Below are positions 1 through 7,816 of a DNA stretch of 64,000 nt, piece after piece. How positions within the stretch are numbered: position 1 is the stretch's first letter; every line of letters begins with the position of its first letter. The stretch spans positions 1-64,000 of the forward strand of contig JBMHCT010000003.1 in NCBI GenBank assembly GCA_049889775.1, given 5' to 3'. The translations under genes were made by a program, and so were the position numbers. The stretch is from Jejuia sp049889775 (lineage in GTDB: Bacteria; Bacteroidota; Bacteroidia; Flavobacteriales; Flavobacteriaceae). The notes under the pieces were generated by a model that saw nothing but the letters and a program-made list of their open reading frames with translations, ran no database searches and was not told the origin of the DNA.

Positions 1-1
1 G

Positions 2-100
2 AGTACGTTAAATATCATTAGAAACAAATTAATTGCCAGAATCTTTGCAGTGATACATAGACAAACACCTTATGTAGACACTTTGAAGTTTGTAGCCTAA
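2..100 (+). CDS. C-terminal fragment of an IS110-like transposase (runs off left edge)
   Basis: The frame beginning at base 2 is open to a TAA at 98-100 and encodes 32 residues, including RNKLIARIFAVIHRQTPYV and ending LKFVA. The RNKL-RIFAV pattern close to a -K-F-x-A end resembles the C-terminus of IS110/IS116/IS902 family transposases as found in Bacteroidota. The body of the gene lies outside the window, so this is a partial gene, not proof of a truncated element. The assignment rests on a remembered family pattern and only 32 residues. IS110 elements lack conspicuous terminal inverted repeats, so the right end of the element cannot be placed. Confidence 0.55.
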   Translation, partial: STLNIIRNKLIARIFAVIHRQTPYVDTLKFVA

Positions 101-412
101 AATTTAACAAAATTTGTTTGGTGGAATCATAGAATACGCACCCATCTGCCAACTTCAGCTCAAATTCCTTACCTTTTACTTTCTATAGCTAAATCGATAT
201 AAAATGGCATAGAAGGTTTTAAAGAAAAAAATCAAAGTTCGAGACAAAAATTTGAGACATAGCAATAGCTACGGCGATAATTTTTAACGAAGAAATTTGG
301 TTTTTTAATCAAAAGATTCATGTTATTTTATGTTGATTTAGCTATCATTATGTAACATCTATTACAAGAGCTTACAAACACACATTATAAATTCGCATAA
401 AAATCCTTTAAT
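101..412. other. intergenic region between IS110-like fragment and sulfur operon
   Basis: About 310 bases without a credible ORF. The first 60-70 bases probably include the right end of the insertion sequence. The rest is AT-rich leader DNA for the operon starting at 413 and contains a 5-6-5 inverted repeat at 351-366. No good match to the Bacteroidota TAnnTTTG -7 box was seen close to the ATG. Confidence 0.5.
351..366. promoter_or_regulatory. candidate operator TGTAA-N6-TTACA
   Basis: The sequence TGTAACATCTATTACA is a perfect 5-bp inverted repeat with a 6-base spacer, 47 bases before the ATG at 413. The geometry matches dimeric winged-helix regulators of the Crp/Fnr class (TGTGA-N6-TCACA type), and sulfide-detoxification operons are usually controlled by a dedicated repressor or Crp-like activator. 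Its role as an operator is inferred from position and symmetry only. In AT-rich DNA a 5-bp repeat can arise by chance. Confidence 0.35.
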
Positions 413-970
413 ATGGAATCTATTTTAAACCCTTGGCCATGGTATATTTCAGGGCCGTTAATAGCCTTAGTCATGGCGCTCCTACTCTATTTTGGCAAAA
501 CTTTCGGAATGTCTTCAAACCTAAGAACGTTATGTTCTATTGCTGGAGCGAGCAAATTTGCTGACTTCTTCAACTTTAAATGGAAAGCGCAAATTTGGAA
601 CCTTACGGTAGTATTGGGAGCCATAATTGGCGGTTTTATTGCGGTGACATTTTTATCCAACGATTCAGGTACCAGCTTAAACCCAAAAACAATAAACGAA
701 CTTCAAATCATGGGATTCAACAACCCAGGAGCAAATTTAGTACCCAATGAAATGTACAGTTTAGACGTTTTAGCATCGCCAAAAGCCCTGTTACTTTTAG
801 TAATTGGAGGTTTACTAGTAGGATTCGGAACGCGTTACGCCGGTGGTTGCACATCGGGACATGCTATAACAGGTTTAAGCAGTTTGCAAAAGCCGTCGCT
901 CATTGCAGTTATTGGCTTCTTTATTGGCGGACTTATCATGACAAATTTCATCTTACCCTTAATCTTTTAA
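413..970 (+). CDS. YeeE/YedE-family membrane protein, first half-transporter
   Basis: A 185-residue integral membrane protein with about four hydrophobic segments (near residues 8-28, 60-80, 122-142 and 160-182). The motif GTRYAGGCTSGHAITG, with its single cysteine, is the hallmark of YeeE/YedE sulfur-transport proteins, which move thiosulfate or related sulfur species across the inner membrane. At about half the length of E. coli YeeE, it pairs with the next gene, two bases downstream, which supplies the other half, as in PmpA/PmpB pairs of BigR operons. Together with TauE and the persulfide dioxygenase downstream it forms a sulfide/persulfide-handling operon. The substrate is inferred. Confidence 0.85.
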   Translation: MESILNPWPWYISGPLIALVMALLLYFGKTFGMSSNLRTLCSIAGASKFADFFNFKWKAQIWNLTVVLGAIIGGFIAVTFLSNDSGTSLNPKTINELQIMGFNNPGANLVPNEMYSLDVLASPKALLLLVIGGLLVGFGTRYAGGCTSGHAITGLSSLQKPSLIAVIGFFIGGLIMTNFILPLIF

Positions 971-972
971 TT

Positions 973-1386
973 ATGAAATTTTTAAAATTCTTACTAGTCG
1001 GCATATTTCTCGGAATCGTTTTAGTGAAATCCGAAGCGGTATCGTGGTATCGTATTTACGAAATGTTCCGTTTTCAATCCTTTCATATGTATGGTATTAT
1101 AGGTACAGCAACAGCCTGTGGTATTCTCTTTCTTCAAATTTCAAAAAGGGGATTTATTAAGAGTATAAAAGGTGCGGATATTTTTGTTCCAAAGAAAGAA
1201 AACGGATTTACAAGATATATTATTGGAGGAACAATTTTTGGGTTTGGATGGGCACTTATTGGCGCATGCCCAGGGCCTATGTATATTCTTTTGGGCACTG
1301 GTGTATGGAGCATGCTAATTGTAATTGTAGCTGCAATTTTTGGAACCTTTATCTATGGTATCCTAAAAAACAAGTTGCCACACTAA
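973..1386 (+). CDS. YeeE/YedE-family membrane protein, second half-transporter (DUF6691)
   Basis: A 137-residue membrane protein starting at ATG 973, right after the previous stop; a longer frame from 847 lies inside the upstream gene and is not used. Hydrophobic segments lie near residues 3-20, 37-55, 79-97 and 107-128. The motif GWALIGACPGPMYILLGTG is the DUF6691/YeeE signature and carries a conserved cysteine facing the presumed pore. The tight spacing (2 bases upstream, none downstream) implies co-translation with both neighbours. It probably forms a two-component channel with the preceding gene for thiosulfate, sulfite or polysulfide. The exact substrate is unknown. Confidence 0.85.
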   Translation: MKFLKFLLVGIFLGIVLVKSEAVSWYRIYEMFRFQSFHMYGIIGTATACGILFLQISKRGFIKSIKGADIFVPKKENGFTRYIIGGTIFGFGWALIGACPGPMYILLGTGVWSMLIVIVAAIFGTFIYGILKNKLPH

Positions 1387-2178
1387 ATGGAAAACATTCA
1401 AATATTAGGATATATTGGAGCACTAATAGTAGGTTTGGTTTTGGGCTTAATCGGTGGCGGAGGTTCCATACTTACTGTACCTTTATTGGTCTATTTATTA
1501 GGTTATAATCCTGTTGTTGCAACGGCATATTCGCTTTTTGTGGTTGGCACCTCATCAATGGTGGGCACTTATCAAAAACACAAAAAAGGATTGGTAGATT
1601 TCAAAACAGGTTTAGCTTTTTCATTCCCATCCTTTGTCGCTGTTTATTTGTCGAGGCGTTATTTAGTTCAAGAAATTCCTGATACACTTTTCAACTTCGG
1701 GAATTTTAGTTTAACCAAAGAAATGGGTATCATGGTTTTCTTTGCTATCATCATGATAATTGCCTCGTACTCCATGATAAAAAATAAAAGGGAGCAGGCA
1801 AACAATCAAAAAAGTCAACCTTATTACAAAACATTTTTTCAAGGTGTCATTATTGGAACCATTACAGGTATCATTGGTGCAGGTGGTGGGTTTTTATTTG
1901 TTCCCGCGCTAGTTCTATGGGCCAATATACCCATGAAAAAAGCGGTAGGTACATCTTTGATTATTGTCACTATAAACTCTCTAATTGGGTTTATGGGAGA
2001 TGTCCAGACTCTAGATATTGAATGGCACTTTCTTTTAACCTTTACAGCAATTTCAATATTAGGTATCATTTTGGGCGTCTTCCTATCTAAATTCATAAGT
2101 GGAAAAAAACTTAAAAAGAGTTTTGGCTATTTTATACTAGTAATGGCTACCTATATCATTTACAAAGAGTTAAAATAG
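1387..2178 (+). CDS. sulfite exporter TauE/SafE family protein
   Basis: A 263-residue inner-membrane protein with seven to eight predicted helices. The glycine-rich repeats LGLIGGGGSILTVPLL (near residues 19-34) and GIIGAGGGFLFVPALVL (near 160-176) are the two inverted-repeat motifs of the TauE/SafE (DUF81) family, which exports sulfite, sulfoacetate or other small anions. The ATG follows the previous stop immediately. In BigR-type operons TauE removes the sulfite made by the persulfide dioxygenase, which is encoded by the next gene here. The family call is firm; sulfite as substrate is inferred from context. Confidence 0.9.
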   Translation: MENIQILGYIGALIVGLVLGLIGGGGSILTVPLLVYLLGYNPVVATAYSLFVVGTSSMVGTYQKHKKGLVDFKTGLAFSFPSFVAVYLSRRYLVQEIPDTLFNFGNFSLTKEMGIMVFFAIIMIIASYSMIKNKREQANNQKSQPYYKTFFQGVIIGTITGIIGAGGGFLFVPALVLWANIPMKKAVGTSLIIVTINSLIGFMGDVQTLDIEWHFLLTFTAISILGIILGVFLSKFISGKKLKKSFGYFILVMATYIIYKELK

Positions 2179-2200
2179 TTTTAAAAGTAATATAAGTTAC

Positions 2201-2220
2201 AAACCATACGATTATGGTTT
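2201..2220. repeat. small inverted repeat AAACCAT-N6-ATGGTTT
   Basis: A perfect 7-bp inverted repeat with a 6-base spacer sits in the 69-base gap between the TauE gene and the persulfide dioxygenase gene. There is no T-tract after it, so it is a poor terminator. It could be an operator or an mRNA processing hairpin that separates expression of the transporter genes from that of the enzyme. Function not shown. Confidence 0.35.
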
Positions 2221-2247
2221 ATTAATTTTGAAAAGAATATTAAGAAT

Positions 2248-3660
2248 ATGAAAATAGAACAAATATATACTGGATGTTTAGCGCAAGGAGCTTATTACGT
2301 GGAATCCGAAGGTGAAGTTGCAATCATTGATCCATTGCGCGAAACGCAACAATATATTGATAGAGCTGAAAGCAGAAACGCGAAAATCAAATATATTTTT
2401 GAGACACACTTTCATGCTGATTTTGTTTCTGGTCATGTCGATTTAGCAAAAAAAACAGGAGCTACCATAGTTTTTGGTCCTGGGGCATTTACAGAATATG
2501 ATATTCACCAGGCTAAGGATAATGAAGAATTCAAACTGGGAAACATTACCATTAAAGTATTACACACACCTGGGCATACTTTAGAATCTTCAACCTATTT
2601 ACTATTAGATGAAAATGGAAAAGAACATGCTATTTTCTCAGGAGACACCTTATTTTTAGGCGATGTAGGCAGACCAGATTTAGCCATCAAATCTGATTTA
2701 ACTAAAGAGGATTTGGCTGGAATGCTGTACGATTCTCTTAGAAAGAAGATTATGACACTTCCAGATGATGTTATTGTATATCCAGCCCATGGTGCAGGTT
2801 CTGCTTGTGGAAAAAACTTGAGTAAGGAAACTGTAGGCATTTTAGGAGATCAAAAACAAACCAATTATGCCCTTAGAGCAGATATGACTAAGGAAGAGTT
2901 TGTAAAAGAAGTATTGGATGGAATTGCACCTCCTCCACAGTATTTCGCGAAAAACGCGATGATGAATAAAGTAGGGTATGAAGATTTTGAAGACGTACTC
3001 AATCAAGGGAACACACCACTTTCTCCAGAAGAGTTTGAGGCTATAGCCAACCAAAAAGGAGCTTTAGTTCTTGATGTCCGCACTCAAGAGGATTTTGCAA
3101 AAGGACATATTCCAAATTCTATTTTCATAGGTTTAAATGGTGGATTTGCGCCATGGGTAGGTGCTTTAATTACAGATTTAAAGCAACCCATTTTATTAGT
3201 GACGCCCGAAGGAAGAGAGGAAGAAACCGTGACTCGACTATCTCGAGTTGGTTATGACAATACTTTAGGTTTTTTGAAGAATGGTATGGATGCATGGAAA
3301 GATTCGGGTAAAGACGTAGAAACTGTAAACTCCATTTCTGCCGCTAAATTCGCTGAAATTTACACAAAAGATATTCCTGATGTATTAGATGTTAGAAAGG
3401 ATGGAGAATACAAATCTGAGCATCTAGTAGGTCATAATGTAGTGCACTTCCCCTTAGATTTTATCAATGATAACATGCACGCCATCGACAGTCATGACAC
3501 TTACTATATACACTGTGCTGGTGGCTACCGTAGCATGATTGCCGCTTCGATATTAAAGGCTAGAGGTTTTAACAACTTGGTTGACGTAGCTGGAGGCTTT
3601 GGTGCTATCAAGAAAACAGGTTTACCTTTATCAGAATTTGTTTGTCCGTCAACTTTATAA
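2248..3660 (+). CDS. persulfide dioxygenase-like MBL-fold hydrolase fused to two rhodanese domains
   Basis: A 470-residue cytoplasmic protein. Residues 1-235 are a metallo-beta-lactamase fold of the ETHE1/Blh type with THFHADFVSGH, HTPGHTLES, SGDTLFLGDVGRPDL and YPAHGAGSACG, the ligands of the mononuclear iron that oxidises glutathione or low-molecular-weight persulfide to sulfite. Two rhodanese-like domains follow (about 270-355 and 370-465). The second has the catalytic-loop cysteine in HCAGGYRS (C423). The first has a threonine there (T319, in LLVTPEGREEE) and is probably structural. The combination couples persulfide oxidation to sulfur transfer, and the sulfite produced would be exported by the TauE protein upstream. 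Confidence 0.9.
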   Translation: MKIEQIYTGCLAQGAYYVESEGEVAIIDPLRETQQYIDRAESRNAKIKYIFETHFHADFVSGHVDLAKKTGATIVFGPGAFTEYDIHQAKDNEEFKLGNITIKVLHTPGHTLESSTYLLLDENGKEHAIFSGDTLFLGDVGRPDLAIKSDLTKEDLAGMLYDSLRKKIMTLPDDVIVYPAHGAGSACGKNLSKETVGILGDQKQTNYALRADMTKEEFVKEVLDGIAPPPQYFAKNAMMNKVGYEDFEDVLNQGNTPLSPEEFEAIANQKGALVLDVRTQEDFAKGHIPNSIFIGLNGGFAPWVGALITDLKQPILLVTPEGREEETVTRLSRVGYDNTLGFLKNGMDAWKDSGKDVETVNSISAAKFAEIYTKDIPDVLDVRKDGEYKSEHLVGHNVVHFPLDFINDNMHAIDSHDTYYIHCAGGYRSMIAASILKARGFNNLVDVAGGFGAIKKTGLPLSEFVCPSTL

Positions 3661-3661
3661 A

Positions 3662-3931
3662 ATGAAAACAACCTTAGCCATTCAGAATTTGAAATGCAAT
3701 GGATGCTCTAGCACCATTATTAAAAGACTATCTGCGTTAAACTCTATTGAAAATGTGACAATCAACAAAGAAAACAGTTCTGTTACGTTTTCATATAACA
3801 ACGAAACAACTCTTGAGACAGCGAAAAATCAATTGAAAATATTAGGATATCCTGTTTTGGGAGAAAAAAATGCCATTAGCACTAAAGCAAAATCCTTTGT
3901 AAGTTGTGCTATAGGAAGGATTAATAGCTAA
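3662..3931 (+). CDS. heavy-metal-associated (HMA) domain protein
   Basis: An 89-residue single-domain protein starting at ATG 3662, just after the dioxygenase stop; an in-frame extension back to 3599 overlaps the upstream gene and is not used. The LKCNGCSSTI motif (C12, C15) near the N-terminus is the CxxC metal-binding site of the HMA/CopZ ferredoxin-like fold, although the usual methionine before the first cysteine is replaced by leucine-lysine. Last gene of the operon, followed by a strong hairpin. It might chaperone copper or another thiophilic metal, or carry sulfane sulfur on its cysteines. The latter is only a suggestion from context. Confidence 0.8.
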   Translation: MKTTLAIQNLKCNGCSSTIIKRLSALNSIENVTINKENSSVTFSYNNETTLETAKNQLKILGYPVLGEKNAISTKAKSFVSCAIGRINS

Positions 3932-3933
3932 AA

Positions 3934-3965
3934 AAAGCCTCTACGAAAAATATCATAGAGGCTTT
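3934..3965. terminator. bidirectional terminator between HMA gene and clpS
   Basis: A perfect 10-bp stem (AAAGCCTCTA / TAGAGGCTTT) with a 12-base loop, flanked by an A-run on the left and a T-rich stretch on the right. It lies between convergent genes ending at 3931 (+) and 3988 (-) and can serve both strands. Confidence 0.85.
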
Positions 3966-3987
3966 CTCCTTATTCTGTTTATATCTA

Positions 3988-4263
3988 TCACACTATTTCT
4001 GCACTTAAACCCGCCTCTAACAGCTTAGAACAACGCGGTTTTAAATCGTCATACTCGCCAGTTTTAACAGTACACTTACCTTTGTAATGCACAATTAAAG
4101 AACACTGTTCCGCTTGTTCTGCCGTGTGGTCACATGCATAAATAAGAGTGTCAATAACGTGATCGAAAGTATTAACATCGTCATTATATAATACAATCTC
4201 ATTGAGTTTTAACACCTCTTCTTCAAGTAGTAATTCCTCTGAATATTTTTCTTTTGAACTCAT
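3988..4263 (-). CDS. clpS: ATP-dependent Clp protease adaptor ClpS
   Basis: A 91-residue ClpS. The core contains LNEIVLYNDDVNTFDHVIDTL, the N-degron-binding and ClpA/ClpC-docking region of the family (DDVNTFDHV is diagnostic). It delivers N-end-rule substrates to the Clp unfoldase. ATG 4263 (MSSKEKYSEE) was chosen over the upstream start at 4320 because the additional 19 residues would overlap the 3' end of prmA and are not typical of ClpS. It follows prmA on the same strand with a 29-base gap; the two genes are usually adjacent in Flavobacteriia. Confidence 0.93.
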   Translation of the reverse strand: MSSKEKYSEELLLEEEVLKLNEIVLYNDDVNTFDHVIDTLIYACDHTAEQAEQCSLIVHYKGKCTVKTGEYDDLKPRCSKLLEAGLSAEIV

Positions 4264-4292
4264 TTTTAATCTTTTTGGGAGCAATTGATCTA

Positions 4293-5129
4293 CTAATTTA
4301 AAAATTTTAGCGACACCCAATTGTTTCGCTCCAACTTTTCTTCAAATTTTAACATAAGTCGCTCACATTCAGCTTGAATCATTGGAATATCATCAACATA
4401 AAAACCGCTTAAAAATAATACACCATTTTTATTTAAACATGACACATAAGTTTCCATATCCCGCATTAAAATATTCCGATTGATATTCGCAATAATGATA
4501 TCGTATTTATTCTTTCCTAAAACAGCGGCATCGCCTTCAATAACCGTAATATTTTGACACTTGTTGCGCTCCACATTTTCTAGACTATTCAAATAGCACC
4601 AATTGTCATAGTCTACTGCATCAATAGGTTTTGCTCCTTTCATTTCAGTTAGAATCGCTAAAACACCTGTACCGCAGCCCATATCTAATACTGACTTTCC
4701 TTTAAAATCATTTTTTAAAATATGTTGAATCATCATGTACGTGGTTTCATGATGCCCCGTACCAAAACTCATTTTTGGTTCTATGACGATATCGTATTTG
4801 GTATTAAAAGGCTTATGAAAAGGTGCGCGAACCGCACATACATCATCCACTATGATGGGATTAAAATTCTTCTCCCATTCTGCATTCCAGTTGGTTTGTT
4901 CTATCTCTTCAAAAGTATTAGTGATATCAAACTCATCTGAATTCAAAATATGAATATCATCTATTATAGCCTCATCCCACTCTACCTTTTGAATATAAGC
5001 CGTAACACCATCTTCGGTTTCTACAAAACTTTCAAAACCTGCAAAACCCAACTCTGCTATCAAAATTTCAACTGCTGGTTGTAATGGTTTTACTTTAAAA
5101 TAATAACCGATATAAGTGGTGTTAGACAT
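4293..5129 (-). CDS. prmA: ribosomal protein L11 methyltransferase
   Basis: A 278-residue SAM-dependent methyltransferase that trimethylates lysines of ribosomal protein L11. The N-terminal third is the L11-recognition domain. The C-terminal part is a class I methyltransferase fold with motif I VLDMGCGTGVLA near residue 148 and the catalytic-loop sequence IIANINRNIL, the PrmA form of the NPPY-like motif IV. Length is close to the approximately 290 residues of E. coli PrmA. A near-consensus -7 box TATCTTTG lies just upstream on the minus strand, so prmA-clpS is probably transcribed from its own promoter. Confidence 0.95.
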   Translation of the reverse strand: MSNTTYIGYYFKVKPLQPAVEILIAELGFAGFESFVETEDGVTAYIQKVEWDEAIIDDIHILNSDEFDITNTFEEIEQTNWNAEWEKNFNPIIVDDVCAVRAPFHKPFNTKYDIVIEPKMSFGTGHHETTYMMIQHILKNDFKGKSVLDMGCGTGVLAILTEMKGAKPIDAVDYDNWCYLNSLENVERNKCQNITVIEGDAAVLGKNKYDIIIANINRNILMRDMETYVSCLNKNGVLFLSGFYVDDIPMIQAECERLMLKFEEKLERNNWVSLKFLN

Positions 5130-5147
5130 AGCTAAATTTTAAAGGCA

Positions 5148-5155
5148 CAAAGATA
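5148..5155 (-). promoter_or_regulatory. prmA: candidate -7 box for prmA-clpS
   Basis: On the minus strand the sequence TATCTTTG matches the Bacteroidota sigma-ABfr -7 consensus TAnnTTTG exactly, 18 bases before the prmA ATG. No convincing -33 TTTG at the usual 19-21 base spacing was seen, so the call rests on the -7 match and its position between the response-regulator stop and prmA. Confidence 0.4.
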
Positions 5156-5165
5156 GCCTTAAAAA

Positions 5166-5798
5166 CTACAATAGTTCTTTTTCTATGGCAATTTTAATAA
5201 TCCCCACGCTGTTTTTTGCTCCCAACTTACTCATAATATTCATACGATGTGTTTCAACTGTTTTTGGGCTGATAAAGAGTTTTTCAGAGATTTCTTGTGT
5301 CGTCAATTCTTCTGAAATAGCTACTAAAACGTCATGTTCACGTCTTGTTAAATTAGGTTTTAATCCATTATCTGAAGTTATATTAGTCTGACTTAGCAAC
5401 TTCTTTTGAGTGCCCTTTTGCAAAAATAATTCTCCTGAAAGAACAGTAGATATTGCCATTAACAATTCTAATTTATCGGTGTTTTTTAGCAAATACCCGT
5501 GAACACCATTCTTAAGCATGCGTTTTACAAAGGAAATATCTTCAAAATTTGTGAGTCCAATTATTTTTAAATTAGGATATTTTTTCAGTAACTGTTTGCT
5601 TAAATCTATACCATTAATATCGGGCAAATTAATATCCAACAATAAAACATCTGGCTTATCTTTTGGAATACCCATTAATGTTTCACTTGCATTTTTATAG
5701 GTACCGACAAAAGAAACTTCTGTTGTGTTTTCAAGCATAGACACAATACCTTGTAGTACCATGTCATGATCGTCTGTAATTGCTATTTTAGTTACCAT
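5166..5798 (-). CDS. LuxR/NarL-family two-component response regulator
   Basis: A 210-residue regulator. The receiver domain (residues 3-120) has the acidic pair D9-D10, the phosphoacceptor D55 in VLLLDINLPD, and T/K switch residues. The C-terminal LuxR-type helix-turn-helix (about 145-208) carries LTRREHDVLVAISEELTTQE and ISEKLFISPKTVETHRMNI. Its start overlaps the end of the histidine-kinase gene by 11 bases, indicating translational coupling. It is expected to dimerise on DNA when phosphorylated by that kinase. Targets are not known; the surface-protein genes immediately upstream in the same orientation are a reasonable guess. Confidence 0.93.
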   Translation of the reverse strand: MVTKIAITDDHDMVLQGIVSMLENTTEVSFVGTYKNASETLMGIPKDKPDVLLLDINLPDINGIDLSKQLLKKYPNLKIIGLTNFEDISFVKRMLKNGVHGYLLKNTDKLELLMAISTVLSGELFLQKGTQKKLLSQTNITSDNGLKPNLTRREHDVLVAISEELTTQEISEKLFISPKTVETHRMNIMSKLGAKNSVGIIKIAIEKELL

Positions 5799-7734
5799 TT
5801 ACTTTGTCTTTCTCTATATCAATCGTATATGATGTTCCATCTTTATTAGATATAAAATCGATTGTCGCATTTAAATAATCCACTCTAGATTGCACATTAC
5901 TTAGCCCAATCCCATCACTTTCAATAGTGTTTTTATCAAAACCTTTACCGTCATCTTCCACCGTAACCTGAATCGTATCACTCCTAGAGCTTATCTGTAC
6001 ATCTATTTGAGAAGCCTCTGCATGCCTAATGGCATTGGTAACTAATTCTTGAATGATTCTAAATGCATTAACCTCAGCTTTTTTTGGTAATTCTATACTA
6101 TCACCCAAATGCTGAAATGTGATTTCTAATTCTTCAGTAACATCATTTAAATTACTACAATATTCTTGCGTAGCTTCTATTAGATTAAAATTTTCTAAAG
6201 ATGGTGGAATTAAATTATGTGAAATAGCTCTTACTTGTTTACAGGAATCATCAATCATAGTAATAGCTTCTTTTATCACATTATTATTCGTCTCTAATAA
6301 CGATGATAATTTGTACTTAATAGCTGCTAAATCTCCGTTAACTCCGTCGTGTAATTCTTTTGCGACTCTATGACGTTCTTTTTCTTCGCCCTCAATTAAA
6401 GATTCTAGAGTCTTTATTTGAAACTCGCGTTTAAGGGTTAGTAACTCTTGATTTTTCCGTTTTTGGCGTTGTTTAAACAAAAACACTAATAATGTAGTAG
6501 CTAATGCTAAAAAAACTATGATGCCTAACATGTAAGTATTTTGTGTTTTCTCTTTTTGAATTTGAATTTCTTTCTCTTTAATCTGCAGTTGTTGAGTGGT
6601 AATTTCTTTATCCTTTTTTATATTTTGGTATTTAGCTTCGGCATTTGCAAGAGACCTTTTATTCTTTTCGGAATTTAAAGAATCAATGACAGAGACATGT
6701 TTTTGCAAATACTCGTTTGATTTTTTATAGTTTCCCACTTTACTTTCTGCCCGCGACCAACTCATGTAAGCAAATGGACTTAGCACGCGCTCTGAATTCT
6801 TAGGGTCTTGTTCTTGCGCTTTTTTAAAATTTTGTATAGCTTTTTTAGGGTATCCCAATGCCTCATAGTGATTACCTAAATAAGCATAAGCGAGCATGAT
6901 ATCTTGTGTTACTTTGCGCTTTTTGGCAAGTTCTAAAGAAGTTAAAAACGATTCTTCGGCTTCTTCTGTCTTTTTCAATTGGTCAAAAAATCTCCCTTTT
7001 TGTAAAAACGTGTTGAAACAAAGTAAATTAGACCCTGTTTCTTCGCAAATTATTTCAGCCTTTTGTAAGTAATCATTTGCTTTTTCTAAATTACTATACT
7101 TTAAAGCAAAAATTGTTAAATTATTAAGTATGTGCGCCTTTAGGGCTTTTTGATTGCTAGCTTCTGCATTTGTTAACGCACGCTCTAAATAATCAATAGC
7201 AAGAGTATCTATACCTACATGTCTATAAACATTGGAAAAATTATATTGGGTAATAGCAATTTTAGCCTTATTACCAATACTTTCATTTAATTTCAATGCT
7301 TTAGAGTAATACGCAATCTTTTCGTTTAACTCATTTGTTTGATTTAATAAATTGGCATAGGCTGCTATAATTTGAGCAAATTTTTGTTTGTTGTTAATAC
7401 TATCAACTAATGGTATTGCTTTTTTATAGAACTCCTTTGCTTTATCTATTTTACCTATATCGCTATGATAAACCCCCATAAAATAGTAGCCACCATCTAA
7501 CAAATAATTATCATTGCGTTTTGAAAGCTCTATGGCTTTTAAGGTATACTTTTTAAGACTATCTATATTATATCTTCCATATCTTCCTGCTAAATCTAGA
7601 TAAATCTTAATTTGTGTTGAATCCGGTATATTAGCCTTTGATAAATACAATTTTAGGCTATCAATTTCCTTATTTTGAGAAAACCCACAGTAAAAAGTAA
7701 AGCTGACAAAAATAAGAAGTAGTTTTTCTTTCAT
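5788..7734 (-). CDS. TPR-repeat sensor histidine kinase (HisKA_3 type)
   Basis: A 648-residue sensor. ATG 7734 gives a clean signal peptide (MKEKLLLIFVSFTFYCGFSQ); an ATG 21 bases further upstream would add seven unhelpful residues. A large periplasmic tetratricopeptide-repeat region (about residues 30-340) is followed by a coiled coil, one transmembrane helix (about 397-418), the dimerisation/phosphoacceptor motif RHRVAKELHDGVNGDLAAI (His near 460), and a HATPase_c domain with ELVTNAIRHAEA, VEDDGKGFD and GIGLSNVQSRV. This architecture is common in Flavobacteriia and is paired with the overlapping LuxR regulator. The ligand is unknown; TPRs suggest it senses a protein or peptide. Confidence 0.92.
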   Translation of the reverse strand: MKEKLLLIFVSFTFYCGFSQNKEIDSLKLYLSKANIPDSTQIKIYLDLAGRYGRYNIDSLKKYTLKAIELSKRNDNYLLDGGYYFMGVYHSDIGKIDKAKEFYKKAIPLVDSINNKQKFAQIIAAYANLLNQTNELNEKIAYYSKALKLNESIGNKAKIAITQYNFSNVYRHVGIDTLAIDYLERALTNAEASNQKALKAHILNNLTIFALKYSNLEKANDYLQKAEIICEETGSNLLCFNTFLQKGRFFDQLKKTEEAEESFLTSLELAKKRKVTQDIMLAYAYLGNHYEALGYPKKAIQNFKKAQEQDPKNSERVLSPFAYMSWSRAESKVGNYKKSNEYLQKHVSVIDSLNSEKNKRSLANAEAKYQNIKKDKEITTQQLQIKEKEIQIQKEKTQNTYMLGIIVFLALATTLLVFLFKQRQKRKNQELLTLKREFQIKTLESLIEGEEKERHRVAKELHDGVNGDLAAIKYKLSSLLETNNNVIKEAITMIDDSCKQVRAISHNLIPPSLENFNLIEATQEYCSNLNDVTEELEITFQHLGDSIELPKKAEVNAFRIIQELVTNAIRHAEASQIDVQISSRSDTIQVTVEDDGKGFDKNTIESDGIGLSNVQSRVDYLNATIDFISNKDGTSYTIDIEKDKVNGN

Positions 7735-7816
7735 TAGTAATGTTGTGCAATTCAAGTGAATATTATTTTTATCCTCAAAAAAAGAATTTTAAGTATTTAA
7801 AAATAACAAATAAGTT

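Noticed and set aside
847..1386. Longer 179-codon version of the second YeeE half gene
   Set aside because: The additional N-terminal part overlaps the first YeeE gene by more than 120 bases and is not membrane-protein-like; ATG 973 fits the family.
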